From Pelosinus propionicus DSM 13327 (GTDB lineage: Bacteria; Bacillota; Negativicutes; DSM-13327): a DNA stretch of 64,000 bases. Both the position numbers and the translations under genes were made by a program. Below the pieces are notes generated by a model. The model had not been told where the DNA came from and did not search any database. It saw nothing but the letters and a program-made list of their open reading frames with translations. How positions within the stretch are numbered: the first letter of the stretch is position 1; each line of letters begins with the position of its first letter. The stretch covers positions 1-64,000 of the forward strand of contig NZ_FOTS01000018.1 in the NCBI RefSeq assembly GCF_900114615.1, in the 5' to 3' direction. Below are positions 27,680 through 39,161 of this stretch, piece by piece.

Positions 27680-29350
27680 TTATACCGAACTAAATTCCAA
27701 ACATTTAGCAAATAAGCGATCGAAGTGATCCACTGTTGCCAGCTCAATCACATGAATCTCTTTCACCGCTTCGGCCATCTTGCCTCTGACGAATTGATTC
27801 AATAAAAACGCCTGCCCACCAGATTTCGAAGTATTGCCTAAAAATTGAATTTTATTGCGGAAACTTTGAGGCAAAAGCCCGATATGAATCAAACTATCAG
27901 GATTGAGATGATAACCAAAAGAACCAGCAATAAATACACGATCAACCTCTTGTCCTGCCACACCCTGACTCGTTAACAAAGCTTCAATACCAGCTCGAAT
28001 AGCCCCTTTGGCCAGTTGAACCTGCCGAATATCCTTTTGCAAAAGATAGACATTTTCGCCTAATGAAAATACGGTTTTCTCCTCGCGTTTGACCAAATGC
28101 TCCGCCAAGTGCTCTGGTAGATTACCATCCTTAAGCTTGCCATTCTTACCAATTATGTCATGGGCAACGAGTTCACCTACAATATCAATAAGACCGCTGC
28201 CGCATATTCCAATTGCCTCCCCATCACCAATTGTGTTCATTTTCAGTCCTTCATCAGTAATGGTAAAAGCTTCAATCGCACCAGCCGCTGCCCGCATACC
28301 ACAGGCAATATTCATTCCCTCAAAAGCCGGACCAGCCGCCGTAGATGTAACAGACAGACTACCGTCTTTACTCAGTACCATTTCACCATTGGTACCAATA
28401 TCAATAAAAAGGCTGATGCCAGCAAGCTCCGTAAGTTGGGCTGCCAAAATACCGGAAGTAATATCTGGTCCTACATAGGCTGAAATAATAGGCGGCAGAT
28501 AAATGCCAGCCAAAGGAGAAGCTTGCAGACCATGGTCAGCAGCATGAACCTGCTCATGTCCATATAACGCTGGCAAATAAGGGTACTTCCCTAGGCTGGC
28601 GGGGTTCACTCGAGTCGCCAGATGCAGCATGCAGGTATTGCCGCTAAACACGATTTCATAGACATGGTGACGATTAATTCCTGCCCGATCCGCAGCTTCA
28701 ATCAGCAGGTGATTTAATTCATTGATCAAAGCAAAATACATCGTATCCAGTCCCTCGGGAGTGGATGCATATTTTATGCGGGAAAGAACATCCTGGGCAT
28801 AACGGCTCTGAGGATTCAAAGCGGATACTGTAGCAAGCTCCTGACCGGAGTGAATATCAAACAAAGCGAGCACCACCGTAGTTGTTCCAATATCCACCAC
28901 TGCTCCATAATTTTCTTTAGCCGTATTTCCCTCCTCTGTCCCTAATAGAATCTTGCCTGCCATTACTTTTGTCTTATCGGTTTGATTGTCATATTCTTTG
29001 TGGATAGGGCTTGCTAATTCCACCACAAGGTTCTGTCCATTACTTACAATTTGCAGGCTTTCATTGTCAAGCCGCTCTAGGGGTTCTACTTCTACATCAT
29101 CCTGCACATCTGTACAGCAAGCCAAGACAATTCCCTGAGAATTTTCTATATCAGAAAGTCCGCAATTCCCTTTTACTGCGATTTTATTGGCAAAATCGCC
29201 AGTTATTTTCACCTTGCATTTACCGCAGGTTCCATTCCCGTTGCAAGGTGAATCAATCATAACCCCCGCCATACGTGCCGCTGCCAGTACTGTTGTCCCA
29301 GCTATTACGTCTACTTCTTTATCATTGCTCTTAAAATGCACTACCGGCAT
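27680..29350 (-). CDS. reductive activator of corrinoid proteins (RACE/RamA-like, ASKHA), 556 aa
   Basis: An ATP-dependent activator that reduces inactive Co(II)-corrinoid back to Co(I). It has an N-terminal plant-type [2Fe-2S] ferredoxin domain with cysteines C36, C42, C45 and C78/C79 (PCNGNGTCGKC). A linker leads to the ASKHA ATPase domain (DUF4445-type) with VVDIGTTTVVLALFD, LFIDIGTNGEMVL and GICGSGLIDIV. It stands directly behind the corrinoid protein and methyltransferase genes, as expected for the re-activator of that system. Confidence 0.92.
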   Translation of the reverse strand: MPVVHFKSNDKEVDVIAGTTVLAAARMAGVMIDSPCNGNGTCGKCKVKITGDFANKIAVKGNCGLSDIENSQGIVLACCTDVQDDVEVEPLERLDNESLQIVSNGQNLVVELASPIHKEYDNQTDKTKVMAGKILLGTEEGNTAKENYGAVVDIGTTTVVLALFDIHSGQELATVSALNPQSRYAQDVLSRIKYASTPEGLDTMYFALINELNHLLIEAADRAGINRHHVYEIVFSGNTCMLHLATRVNPASLGKYPYLPALYGHEQVHAADHGLQASPLAGIYLPPIISAYVGPDITSGILAAQLTELAGISLFIDIGTNGEMVLSKDGSLSVTSTAAGPAFEGMNIACGMRAAAGAIEAFTITDEGLKMNTIGDGEAIGICGSGLIDIVGELVAHDIIGKNGKLKDGNLPEHLAEHLVKREEKTVFSLGENVYLLQKDIRQVQLAKGAIRAGIEALLTSQGVAGQEVDRVFIAGSFGYHLNPDSLIHIGLLPQSFRNKIQFLGNTSKSGGQAFLLNQFVRGKMAEAVKEIHVIELATVDHFDRLFAKCLEFSSV

Positions 29351-29353
29351 ACT

Positions 29354-30376
29354 TCATTTCTCCTTCACAGCACCAGACATCGCTTTTATATTATCCAAAG
29401 GGGTTGAGGTGCTCAAACCGCAAGCTGGTGCAATAATATCAATGCCTTCTCGCAGTAAATGCCTAGTGTTATTGACTACTTTCTCCGGAGTCGCCATCTC
29501 TAGCAAATAGGTGCTAACATTCCCCATGGTAATCAACTTGGGAAACTCCTCTTTGAGCTTCCGCAAATTCACCATGGCGTCCGTACTAATGGCATCAGCC
29601 TTCAATTCTGGTAAAGCATGTTTTACCGCATTTATATTTCCGCAAATATGTACAATGACAGGTACGCCTTGAGAATGAATCGCCTCAACAATCTTGTTGA
29701 TATATACCAGAGGATATTCACAGAACATGCGAGGTCCTAAGATTTCTCCAGTAGCTGTCGGATCAGCAATGGAGATAACATCCGCACCATTGTCAATCAT
29801 TAATGCAGCATAAGCAATTAAAAAGTCACTTACATATTCCATTACTTTATGGGCAGCTAGCTGATTGCGGCGTAAATCCTTCAAAAAAATCATGGGATCA
29901 ACAATAGAAGCCGCTGTACTGACCGGTCCGGTCAGATTGCCAATGACCGGAATATCAGGAAATCGCCTCGCCACATTATAGGTCGCCTGCATTACCGTAT
30001 TAACCCGTCCTGTTTGGAGCATAACAGCAAATTCGTGGAAATCTACAGCCGATGACGATGAAAAAACTTCTTGCGTAATTTTAGGCTCACACTTCATGCT
30101 GCCATAATCAACATCGCTGCCCAGTACCTCAGGCTCAACAGTCATACAAAAGGGAATACCTAAATTTTCAAAACCAGTGTTAGTAAAAACATCGACAGCC
30201 AATTCAGCCATTAATTTATCATCACTATGAGCGATAGGCAGAACATGGCCGCCTCGGTTCATAACGTCCACAATAGCCGCATTCATCATGCCACCAGGGC
30301 AAATGATCGGCGGTCTATCTGTCTTTTCTTTATGCAATACTTTCAATAAACGTTCCTTTGGTGTAAAATTGCTCAT
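29354..30376 (-). CDS. MtaA/CmuA-type methyltransferase (UroD superfamily), 340 aa
   Basis: A zinc-dependent TIM-barrel methyltransferase of the uroporphyrinogen-decarboxylase superfamily. The start FTPKERLLKVLHKEKTDRPPIICPGG and the segment VIVHICGN (His-x-Cys zinc motif) followed by ISTDAMVNL are MtaA-like; a Cys (APACGLS) near the C-terminus would complete the zinc site. In methyltransferase systems such proteins move a methyl group between the corrinoid protein and a second acceptor. Which acceptor is used here is unknown. Four nt from the activator gene. Confidence 0.88.
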   Translation of the reverse strand: MSNFTPKERLLKVLHKEKTDRPPIICPGGMMNAAIVDVMNRGGHVLPIAHSDDKLMAELAVDVFTNTGFENLGIPFCMTVEPEVLGSDVDYGSMKCEPKITQEVFSSSSAVDFHEFAVMLQTGRVNTVMQATYNVARRFPDIPVIGNLTGPVSTAASIVDPMIFLKDLRRNQLAAHKVMEYVSDFLIAYAALMIDNGADVISIADPTATGEILGPRMFCEYPLVYINKIVEAIHSQGVPVIVHICGNINAVKHALPELKADAISTDAMVNLRKLKEEFPKLITMGNVSTYLLEMATPEKVVNNTRHLLREGIDIIAPACGLSTSTPLDNIKAMSGAVKEK

Positions 30377-30406
30377 TCAAATCACCCTCTTCTTGCTCTG
30401 TCACCA

Positions 30407-31069
30407 TCAGGCCACACCGTCCGTCAGCTGCCGGGCCAAACGTACGGCTGTTGCTGCATTCACGGCGTAACTATCTGCACCGATTTTATCAGCAAAAGCT
30501 TGTGAGACAGGCGCACCACCGACCATGACTTTAAACTGCTCCCTAATATCTTGTTGGCGCAGTAAGCGGATTACTTCCGCCAGCCCATCCATCGTTGTTG
30601 TCATTAGCGTGGAAATAGCAATAATTTTAGCATCCTGTTCTTTCGCTGCATCAATAAATTTCTGTGGTGAAATATCCCGCCCGAGATCAATGATCTCATA
30701 ACCGGAGGTTTCTAATAAAATTTTCACCAGATTTTTACCAATATCGTGAGTATCACCTTCAATAACGCCAATAACAACTTTAACTTTTTCCTCTGCAGCT
30801 CCTTCTTTCGCTTTAAGATGAGGTTTTAGAACTCCAAGTCCGGCATACATAGCATCCGAACACATTAGCAATTCAGGAATAAAATATTCTTCCTCTTCAA
30901 ACAGCCGTCCTGCCACTTCCATACCAGCAGAAAGCCCTTTTTCAATCGCTTCATAGGCATCAATACCTTCCGCTACGATAATTTGGGCTAACTCTACTGC
31001 TTTTTCTTCATCCATGTCTACCACAGCATCAGCTAACTGTTTGAGTAATTCTTCTTTATTATTTGCCAT
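30407..31069 (-). CDS. corrinoid (B12-binding) methyl-carrier protein, 220 aa
   Basis: The methyl carrier of the system. An N-terminal helical cap (about 1-90) is followed by a Rossmann B12 domain. The base-off motif D106-T-H108-D-I-G111 supplies the lower cobalt ligand His108, and STLMTTTMDGLAEVI and VMVGGAPVSQAFADKIGAD are conserved. The length is typical of MtaC/MtvC-type carriers. It lies between two UroD-type methyltransferase genes. SD AAAGGAGAAGG before ATG. Confidence 0.95.
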   Translation of the reverse strand: MANNKEELLKQLADAVVDMDEEKAVELAQIIVAEGIDAYEAIEKGLSAGMEVAGRLFEEEEYFIPELLMCSDAMYAGLGVLKPHLKAKEGAAEEKVKVVIGVIEGDTHDIGKNLVKILLETSGYEIIDLGRDISPQKFIDAAKEQDAKIIAISTLMTTTMDGLAEVIRLLRQQDIREQFKVMVGGAPVSQAFADKIGADSYAVNAATAVRLARQLTDGVA

Positions 31070-31109
31070 ACTATCCTTCTCCTTTGCTTACACATTCTAT
31101 TTATATTTT

Positions 31110-32189
31110 TCAGCTAAAATTGCTTAATCGTAGAGGGTATCTGCCAAATTCCCGGGCTGCCTGAAATAGAGCCTGTATATTTTCCACTGGAGCCCCCATC
31201 GGCAACCCGCACCCTAAAGACAATATATAACCTTTGGGATTATCGTAACCTTTAGCCAAACACTCTTTAGCATCCTGCCGTACATCTTTTGGAGTTCCCA
31301 GATACATGGTTGCTGTCGGTTTGACATTACCAAACAGGGTAACCTCTTCACCAACTGCCTTTTTGGCAGCAGCCAAATCAATCGTATCGTCCAAGCTCAA
31401 TATACCGGCACCAGTGGCGACCATATCTTGCCAGATCTTCGTAGTATTGCCGCAAATATGCAGAGAAGGAGCACTGCCAGTTAATTGTCTAATCATCGCT
31501 ACAAGCTCTCGTAAATAGGGAAAAGCAAACTCACGAAATTGTTTTGGACTGATTAGTGTCGGTGAAGCCGTGGGGTCAGCGATACTTACTTTAGCTCCCA
31601 GCTTAGCAACCTCTTTCACATAGGCAATTGTACTCTCTAACGAAAACTGCAATAGCCGATGGGCAAATTCTGGATTCCGATATAGCTCCCGCAAAAAATC
31701 CTCTGTTCCTCTTATATTAGCTGCTGTAGTAAAGGGGCCGGCTACATTACTAGTCACCGGAACAAAATCACCCAGACGGTCAACCAGAATTTGTAAAGCC
31801 CCTAAATGTATGGGCAGCCTCCCATCGAGCCACGGATTGGGGATTTTCAGTTGATCCAAATCTGCTGGCTGCTTCACCGCCACTTCCATAATATAAGGAC
31901 TGTTCTCCTCTTTCGGATAATACACGATACTGCCTACTGCCTCAGCAATTCCCGGCAAACCTGGCCCAGCTGCCACTGCTTCAGCACCCAATATATTGTG
32001 AGCGGCAATTTGAGTCTGCGCTGTTTTCTCGCTTGAAAAATAGCATTCCCAATGAGGAATTCCTGCCACTTTCCCCGCCTGATTATGAATCACTACTCCA
32101 CAAGGCACCCGATCATAGGGTCTTCCATTCAATACTGCTTCCAAACGTTCCTTCGGTGTCATTTCATCACGAAGACTCAAAATAGCCAT
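31110..32189 (-). CDS. UroD-family methyltransferase, likely substrate:corrinoid methyltransferase, 359 aa
   Basis: Second UroD-superfamily methyltransferase of the operon and its first gene, so the best candidate for the enzyme that takes the methyl group from the growth substrate (for example a methoxylated aromatic, methanol or another methyl donor). Zinc motif LHICGN near 245 and a later Cys in LSLGCGLPMG. The GTG at 32198 belongs to the SD GAGGTG, so the ATG at 32189 is the start. The substrate cannot be read from the sequence. Expression probably depends on read-through of two leader terminators. Confidence 0.88.
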   Translation of the reverse strand: MAILSLRDEMTPKERLEAVLNGRPYDRVPCGVVIHNQAGKVAGIPHWECYFSSEKTAQTQIAAHNILGAEAVAAGPGLPGIAEAVGSIVYYPKEENSPYIMEVAVKQPADLDQLKIPNPWLDGRLPIHLGALQILVDRLGDFVPVTSNVAGPFTTAANIRGTEDFLRELYRNPEFAHRLLQFSLESTIAYVKEVAKLGAKVSIADPTASPTLISPKQFREFAFPYLRELVAMIRQLTGSAPSLHICGNTTKIWQDMVATGAGILSLDDTIDLAAAKKAVGEEVTLFGNVKPTATMYLGTPKDVRQDAKECLAKGYDNPKGYILSLGCGLPMGAPVENIQALFQAAREFGRYPLRLSNFS

Positions 32190-32225
32190 TTCTCGCACCT
32201 CATTTCATCTTTTACCTGACATACT

Positions 32226-32278
32226 AAAAACAAAAAGGCAAAAACTGATTCTACACATCTAGAATCAATTCTTGCCTT
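32226..32278 (-). terminator. leader terminator 2 of the methyltransferase operon
   Basis: On minus, AAGGCAA/TTGCCTT and GATTCT/AGAATC pair around a short loop, with a T-rich run (TTTTTGTTTTT) directly after. It lies 37 nt before the start codon, so transcription must pass it to reach the gene. It begins with the same CTGAAGGC as leader terminator 1. Confidence 0.75.
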
Positions 32279-32343
32279 CAGTTTCCTACTGATCGGTCAC
32301 TATATACTATTTACATACTGCCATTTTGGCAACCTTGCATGGA

Positions 32344-32381
32344 AATAATAAAAAGCCTGCACAGAAATAACTCTGCCAGGC
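32344..32381 (-). terminator. leader terminator 1 of the methyltransferase operon
   Basis: On minus, GCCTG/CAGGC and CAGA/TCTG pair, followed by TTTTTATTATT. It lies about 70 nt after the promoter. With terminator 2 it forms a tandem attenuator-like leader. Confidence 0.7.
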
Positions 32382-32448
32382 CTTCAGCTTTTTGCTAATC
32401 AGCTTGCTTTAATCACGCTATAAGATACATTTATCTTTATTTAACATG

Positions 32449-32477
32449 ATATTAGCACGTATAAATTACGTTGTCAA
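32449..32477 (-). promoter_or_regulatory. promoter of the corrinoid methyltransferase operon
   Basis: On minus: TTGACA (32472-32477), 17 nt, TAATAT (32449-32454), close to consensus. The spacer contains an imperfect palindrome ACGTA...TACGT (32457-32471), a possible operator. The untranslated leader is about 250 nt. Confidence 0.8.
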
Positions 32478-32598
32478 TGGCAATACAATTATATCATTGC
32501 ATTTTCTTAATGGATCTTGACAGCAGAATTTGTCTGTAGTAGTATTAGCTCAATTACTTTTTCAAATAGAGAAATATCCTATTTTACATAGCTGATCG

Positions 32599-32656
32599 CA
32601 AAAAGCAGAAGGCTAAGTATATTGTTTCAACAATATACTTAGCCTTCTGCTTTTTG
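32599..32656. terminator. long perfect bidirectional hairpin
   Basis: Arms of 21 bp (32604-32624 and 32631-32651) pair without a mismatch around a 6-nt loop, flanked by A and T runs. It lies upstream of the methyltransferase promoter and before the plus-strand nitroreductase gene. Its right flank GCCTTCTGCTTTTTGCTAA resembles the flank of leader terminator 1 (GCCTTCAGCTTTTTGCTAA). I see nothing further from 32660 to 32870. Confidence 0.7.
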
Positions 32657-32890
32657 CTAAAATCTATAAGTTTCTTGGTGTTTTTTATGGTTCTCTGCGT
32701 CCTGAAGTATTAACGTTTTTCGAATCTTTACGACTCGACGCCCTTAAGTACTTGCCTGTATCTATCTTCATCCTAGCCAGGATAAATGGAATTGGAGTTC
32801 CGCAACAAAAATTCATATTAAACAAGCTGCATATCTTAAAGAGATTTGCTATGTAACTTGTTAATATAAAAACAGTAGGAGGACAACAAC

Positions 32891-33451
32891 ATGAGTGAAA
32901 TTGTAAAGGTAATCTTGCAGCGCAGGAGCATTAGAAGCTTCAAACAAGAGCAGATTAAGGACAGTGAATTAGCGGTAATTCTCGAAGCAGGCCAATTTGC
33001 TCCCAGTGCCCGAAATGAACAATCCTGGCATTTTACTGTAATACAAAACAAGGCTTTGTTAGGCAAAATCAACGAAGTCATTCGGACAATCTTTTTAAAT
33101 TCAGGAAACCCAGATTTTGCAGAACGAGCCAAAGCTGAAAATTTTAGTCCCTTTTACCATGCACCAACATTAATTATTGTTTCTGGTGATGAAAAAGCCA
33201 TTGCTCCACAACATAACGGCAGTCTTGCATTAGGAAATTTATTTCTCACTGCCCATGCTTTGGATATCGGATCTGTTTGGATTCACTCTCTACGCTCTTT
33301 GTTTGATATTGAGGAAGGACGATCCTTAAATAAAGAATTAGGTATTCCTGAGGGCTATACAATCGTTGCTTCCGGAGCATTTGGCTACAATGCTGGCGAG
33401 ATACCAACTCCTGCCCCGCGCAAAGAAGGTACAATAACGATTATTAAATAA
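32891..33451 (+). CDS. nitroreductase-family flavoprotein, 186 aa
   Basis: An FMN-dependent oxidoreductase of the nitroreductase superfamily. The FMN-binding motif RRSIRSFK (about 12-19), AGQFAPSARNEQSWHF and the later GSVWIHSLRSLF and ASGAFGYN fit the family. Single domain, usual length, cytoplasmic. SD AGGAGGACAACAAC before ATG. It stands alone between two terminators, so it is monocistronic. Physiological substrate unknown. Confidence 0.9.
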   Translation: MSEIVKVILQRRSIRSFKQEQIKDSELAVILEAGQFAPSARNEQSWHFTVIQNKALLGKINEVIRTIFLNSGNPDFAERAKAENFSPFYHAPTLIIVSGDEKAIAPQHNGSLALGNLFLTAHALDIGSVWIHSLRSLFDIEEGRSLNKELGIPEGYTIVASGAFGYNAGEIPTPAPRKEGTITIIK

Positions 33452-33488
33452 TAATACGATAGTAGTCATACCTTAAATAACTCATACT

Positions 33489-33541
33489 AAAAACTAGAGG
33501 CTAAATTCCATTATGAATGGAATTTAGCCTCTAGTTTTTTA
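33489..33541. terminator. bidirectional terminator between nitroreductase gene and metA
   Basis: AAACTAGAGGCTAAATTCCAT and its perfect complement pair around a short loop, with A and T runs on both sides. It serves both convergent genes. Confidence 0.85.
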
Positions 33542-33561
33542 AATATGTAGAAAAGATTTAG

Positions 33562-34515
33562 TTAAATACCATCCCCATCAATACCACGCAATTCATCTTC
33601 ACTTAAGCGATTCAGGTCAAAAGGAGTTCCTTGATACACATAATAATTAAGCCAATTGGAAAACAGTAAATTGGCTGCACTGCGCCAACGCACAATTGGT
33701 GTTTTTTCAGGATCATCATTGGGATAATAATTGGCTGGAATGTTAATCGGCAACCCTTCTGCAACATCACGATCATATTCTGTTTTAAGAGTTAATGCAT
33801 CATATTCAGCATGACCCGTAATAAATAAATGTCGGTAAGTTTTATCGATGATTGCATAAACCCCCGCCTCTTCTGACTCAGACAGGATAGATAATTGGGG
33901 CACTTTCTCCACATCTTCTCTTTTGATGTCGGTATGCCTGGAATGAGGAACATAAAACACTTCATCAAAGCCCCGAAATAACATTTTTTCTTTCATATTT
34001 ACTGTGTGAGGAAACACACCAAATAATTTTTGAGGTAAGTCATGTTTAGGAATACCATAATAATGATACAAAGCAGCTTGAGCGCCCCAGCAAATATGTA
34101 AGGTAGAGTAGACATTCTTTCTACTCCAATCCATAATTTCACACAACTCACTCCAATAGACAACTTCCTCATAAGGCATTTTTTCCACTGGCGCGCCAGT
34201 GATGATCATGCCATCATACTTACGATCTTTTACGTCAGCAAAAGTTTCATAGAATTTAACGAGATGTTCATGAGGTGTATTTTTAGGTTCATAGGTTGCT
34301 GTGTAGATGAAATCAAATTCTACCTGCAGGGGTGAATTCCCCAATAACCGGAGTAATTGTGTCTCTGTAACAATTTTCGTCGGCATCAAATTTAATAGTA
34401 ATATTCGAAGTGGACGTATATCTTGCGCATAGGCACGATCTTCATCCATTGTAAAAATATTTTCTTTCTCAAGAATATTTACAGCTGGCAAATTATTGGG
34501 GATTTTTATAGGCAT
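33562..34515 (-). CDS. metA: homoserine O-acyltransferase, acetyl-CoA type by residue 111, 317 aa
   Basis: First step of methionine synthesis: acylation of homoserine. Catalytic Cys142 in HICWGAQ, and His and Glu in ITGHAEYD near 235-237. Full length. In the MetA family, residue 111 sets the acyl donor: Glu for acetyl-CoA, Gly for succinyl-CoA. Here TGAPVE places Glu at 111, so this should be an acetyltransferase although databases often label such proteins succinyltransferases. SD AAAGGAGTCAAAGAAT. It stands alone, away from the metN operon at the right end. Confidence 0.95.
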   Translation of the reverse strand: MPIKIPNNLPAVNILEKENIFTMDEDRAYAQDIRPLRILLLNLMPTKIVTETQLLRLLGNSPLQVEFDFIYTATYEPKNTPHEHLVKFYETFADVKDRKYDGMIITGAPVEKMPYEEVVYWSELCEIMDWSRKNVYSTLHICWGAQAALYHYYGIPKHDLPQKLFGVFPHTVNMKEKMLFRGFDEVFYVPHSRHTDIKREDVEKVPQLSILSESEEAGVYAIIDKTYRHLFITGHAEYDALTLKTEYDRDVAEGLPINIPANYYPNDDPEKTPIVRWRSAANLLFSNWLNYYVYQGTPFDLNRLSEDELRGIDGDGI

Positions 34516-34621
34516 ATTCTTTGACTCCTTTTCACTTGAAAAATCATTAGAACAATTTACGTACTTTTATTCTAATGCAATTCTCCAATAAGTCCTAATA
34601 TTCCTTTTCACTATTTTTAAA

Positions 34622-36772
<2,151 letters not shown>

Positions 36773-36787
36773 TTATCATTTTTTCTA

Positions 36788-39013
36788 TTACACTTTGGTA
36801 ATCGGTGCCATATTCGCAACGACAAGTTTGATGCCAAGACCAGGAAACGCAATTTTAAGTTCCTGGCTGTCTCCGCTCCCCTTCACCTCAATTACAGTAC
36901 CAACTCCCCACTTTGTATGCTGAGCCTTGTCAGCGACTTTCCAAGCACCACTGCTTTGCTCTTTTTGAGGATGAGCTTTTATAATAGGAGCTCGCAGGGG
37001 ACTTTGCACAACGGAAGAGGTCGAAGCAGGCGGATTGATGGTCGCCTTACTTCCATTACTAGCAAAACCATAATGGTTTTGCCTGCCTGAATATTTTTCC
37101 ACCATGGCACTCGGAATTTCACTCAAGAACCGGGATAAAGGAAACATTTGCGTCCTGCCATAAATAGTGCGCATGCGGGCATTAGTCATGTATAATTTGC
37201 GGCGGGCTCTTGTAATACCAACATAGCAAATGCGCCGTTCTTCTTCAATTTCTTCTTCGTTCATTAATGTGCGTGAATGAGGGAAAAGCCCTTCTTCCAT
37301 GCCAGCCATAAAAACAACTGGAAATTCCAATCCTTTTGCAGAATGCAGCGTCATAAGTGTAACACGGGCTTCTGATATTTCTGCGTTATCAATGTCAGCA
37401 ACCAAAGCAACCTGCTCTAAGAACCGTTCTAAGGTTTCTTCCCCGTCACCCTTGGCAAATTCCTTCGCAACACTTAAAAACTCTTTTAAGTTGTCTAGGC
37501 GATTTTCATCTTGCAGATCTGTACTCTTTTGCAATTCATCAACATAACCAGAGTCATGCATTACTTTATTAACTAATTCTACAACAGACAAAGAATGTAC
37601 TTGAGACATTAAGTTAAAAATCAATTCTGCTAAAAACTCTAACGGAGCTTTTGCTCTTGCCGTAAGACCTGGTACCAATTCAGGGTTACTCACTACATCA
37701 AATAAAGTCATATTATTCTCTGCCGCATAAGCAGTTAAGCGGCTAATCGTAGTATCTCCTAATCCCCTTCTGGGTACGTTGATAATTCGCAAAAGACTGA
37801 CACTATCTGCCGGATTAAAAATAACACGCAAATAAGCTAAGATATCTTTGATTTCCTTACGGTCATAGAATTTTAAGCCGCCTACAATCACATAAGGAAT
37901 ACCAGCCTGCATGAAAGCTTCTTCAATCGCTCTAGATTGAGTGTTGGTACGATATAGTATTGCTACGTCACCATAAGATGTACGATACACTGTATTCAAC
38001 TTAGTAATAGTATCCCCAATGAATTGCGCTTCATCCTTTTCATGGTGAGCTAGATAGTGAGTAATCAACTCACCTTGAGGATTTTGCGTCCATAATTCCT
38101 TCGGCTTACGAGAACTATTGTGCTCAATTACAGCATTAGCAGCATCTAAAATCACTTGTGTTGAACGATAATTTTGCTCTAAGGTAATCATCTTGGCTTC
38201 TGGATAATCTTTTTCAAAATCTAAAATATTTCGAATATCCGCTCCCCGCCAGCCATAGATACTCTGATCTGCATCACCTACAACACAAAGATTACGATGC
38301 TTATCCGCCAGCATACCTGCCAACAGATATTGGGCTCTGTTTGTATCTTGATATTCATCAATCATAATATAGTGAAATTTACGTTGGTATTTTGCTAAAA
38401 CCTCTTCATTATTCTGTAAAAGTCTCACCGACAGCATAAGCAGATCATCAAAATCCAATGCATTGTTAGCACGTAATTTCTGTTGATATAACTGATAAAT
38501 CTCTGCTATTTTTTGTTCGTGAAAATTACTGGATAAGGATGCAAACTGCTGTTCATCTTGCAAAGCATTTTTAGCATTGGATATGGCAGCTAGAACGCTG
38601 CTTGGCTGAAATTGCTTATCATCCAGATTTAATTGTTTTAAGCAGCTCTTAACGAGAGACTGGGTATCGGATGTGTCATAAATTACAAAGTTGCTTTTAT
38701 AACCAGCCATGCCGCCAATTTCTATACGTAAAAATTTTGCACAAAACGCATGAAATGTACTAAGCCAAATATCTTTAGATTGAGCACCAACCATCATATG
38801 CACGCGCTCTTTCATTTCTGCAGCAGCTTTATTTGTAAAGGTAATAGCTAAAATATTATAAGGTGCTACACCTTGTTCCAAAAGATAGGCAATACGACAA
38901 GTTAATACTTTGGTTTTACCAGATCCTGCACCCGCCATAATGAGTAGTGGTCCATTGGTATGTAAAACTGCTTCCCTTTGCATGGGATTTAAGCCAGCGA
39001 TAATTTTTTGCAT
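36788..39013 (-). CDS. pcrA: ATP-dependent DNA helicase PcrA (UvrD/Rep family), 741 aa
   Basis: A 3'-5' superfamily 1 helicase in repair and replication. Motif I AGAGSGKTKVL near 28-38, motif II IDEYQDTN, motif III VGDADQSIYGWRGAD, motif IV LEQNYRST, motif V TLHSAKGLEFPVVF, motif VI YVGITRARR. The C-terminal Tudor-like tail (GVGTVIEVKGSG) is typical of PcrA. SD ACGGAGG before ATG. Adjacent to ligA, an arrangement common in Firmicutes. Confidence 0.97.
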   Translation of the reverse strand: MQKIIAGLNPMQREAVLHTNGPLLIMAGAGSGKTKVLTCRIAYLLEQGVAPYNILAITFTNKAAAEMKERVHMMVGAQSKDIWLSTFHAFCAKFLRIEIGGMAGYKSNFVIYDTSDTQSLVKSCLKQLNLDDKQFQPSSVLAAISNAKNALQDEQQFASLSSNFHEQKIAEIYQLYQQKLRANNALDFDDLLMLSVRLLQNNEEVLAKYQRKFHYIMIDEYQDTNRAQYLLAGMLADKHRNLCVVGDADQSIYGWRGADIRNILDFEKDYPEAKMITLEQNYRSTQVILDAANAVIEHNSSRKPKELWTQNPQGELITHYLAHHEKDEAQFIGDTITKLNTVYRTSYGDVAILYRTNTQSRAIEEAFMQAGIPYVIVGGLKFYDRKEIKDILAYLRVIFNPADSVSLLRIINVPRRGLGDTTISRLTAYAAENNMTLFDVVSNPELVPGLTARAKAPLEFLAELIFNLMSQVHSLSVVELVNKVMHDSGYVDELQKSTDLQDENRLDNLKEFLSVAKEFAKGDGEETLERFLEQVALVADIDNAEISEARVTLMTLHSAKGLEFPVVFMAGMEEGLFPHSRTLMNEEEIEEERRICYVGITRARRKLYMTNARMRTIYGRTQMFPLSRFLSEIPSAMVEKYSGRQNHYGFASNGSKATINPPASTSSVVQSPLRAPIIKAHPQKEQSSGAWKVADKAQHTKWGVGTVIEVKGSGDSQELKIAFPGLGIKLVVANMAPITKV

Positions 39014-39095
39014 AGTTTCCTCCGTAATAACACAACTTTTAAGATTCTAATAACCTTAATTAATTCGGCAAAAGTACAATAGTTCCTGTTAATCC

Positions 39096-39145
39096 AAAAA
39101 AAATAGATTATAAAGAACATTTTAAGCTCTTTTATAATCTATTTA
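39096..39145 (-). terminator. terminator of the pyrophosphatase gene
   Basis: ATAGATTATAAA and TTTATAATCTAT arms around an AT-rich loop, followed on minus by TTTTTTTT. It starts about 17 nt past the stop codon. Confidence 0.8.
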
Positions 39146-39161
39146 TAACCAAACCATTGAT

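Noticed and set aside
31110-32477. Cobalamin riboswitch before the corrinoid operon
   Set aside because: The expected GCCACTG B12-box was looked for in the leader and is absent.
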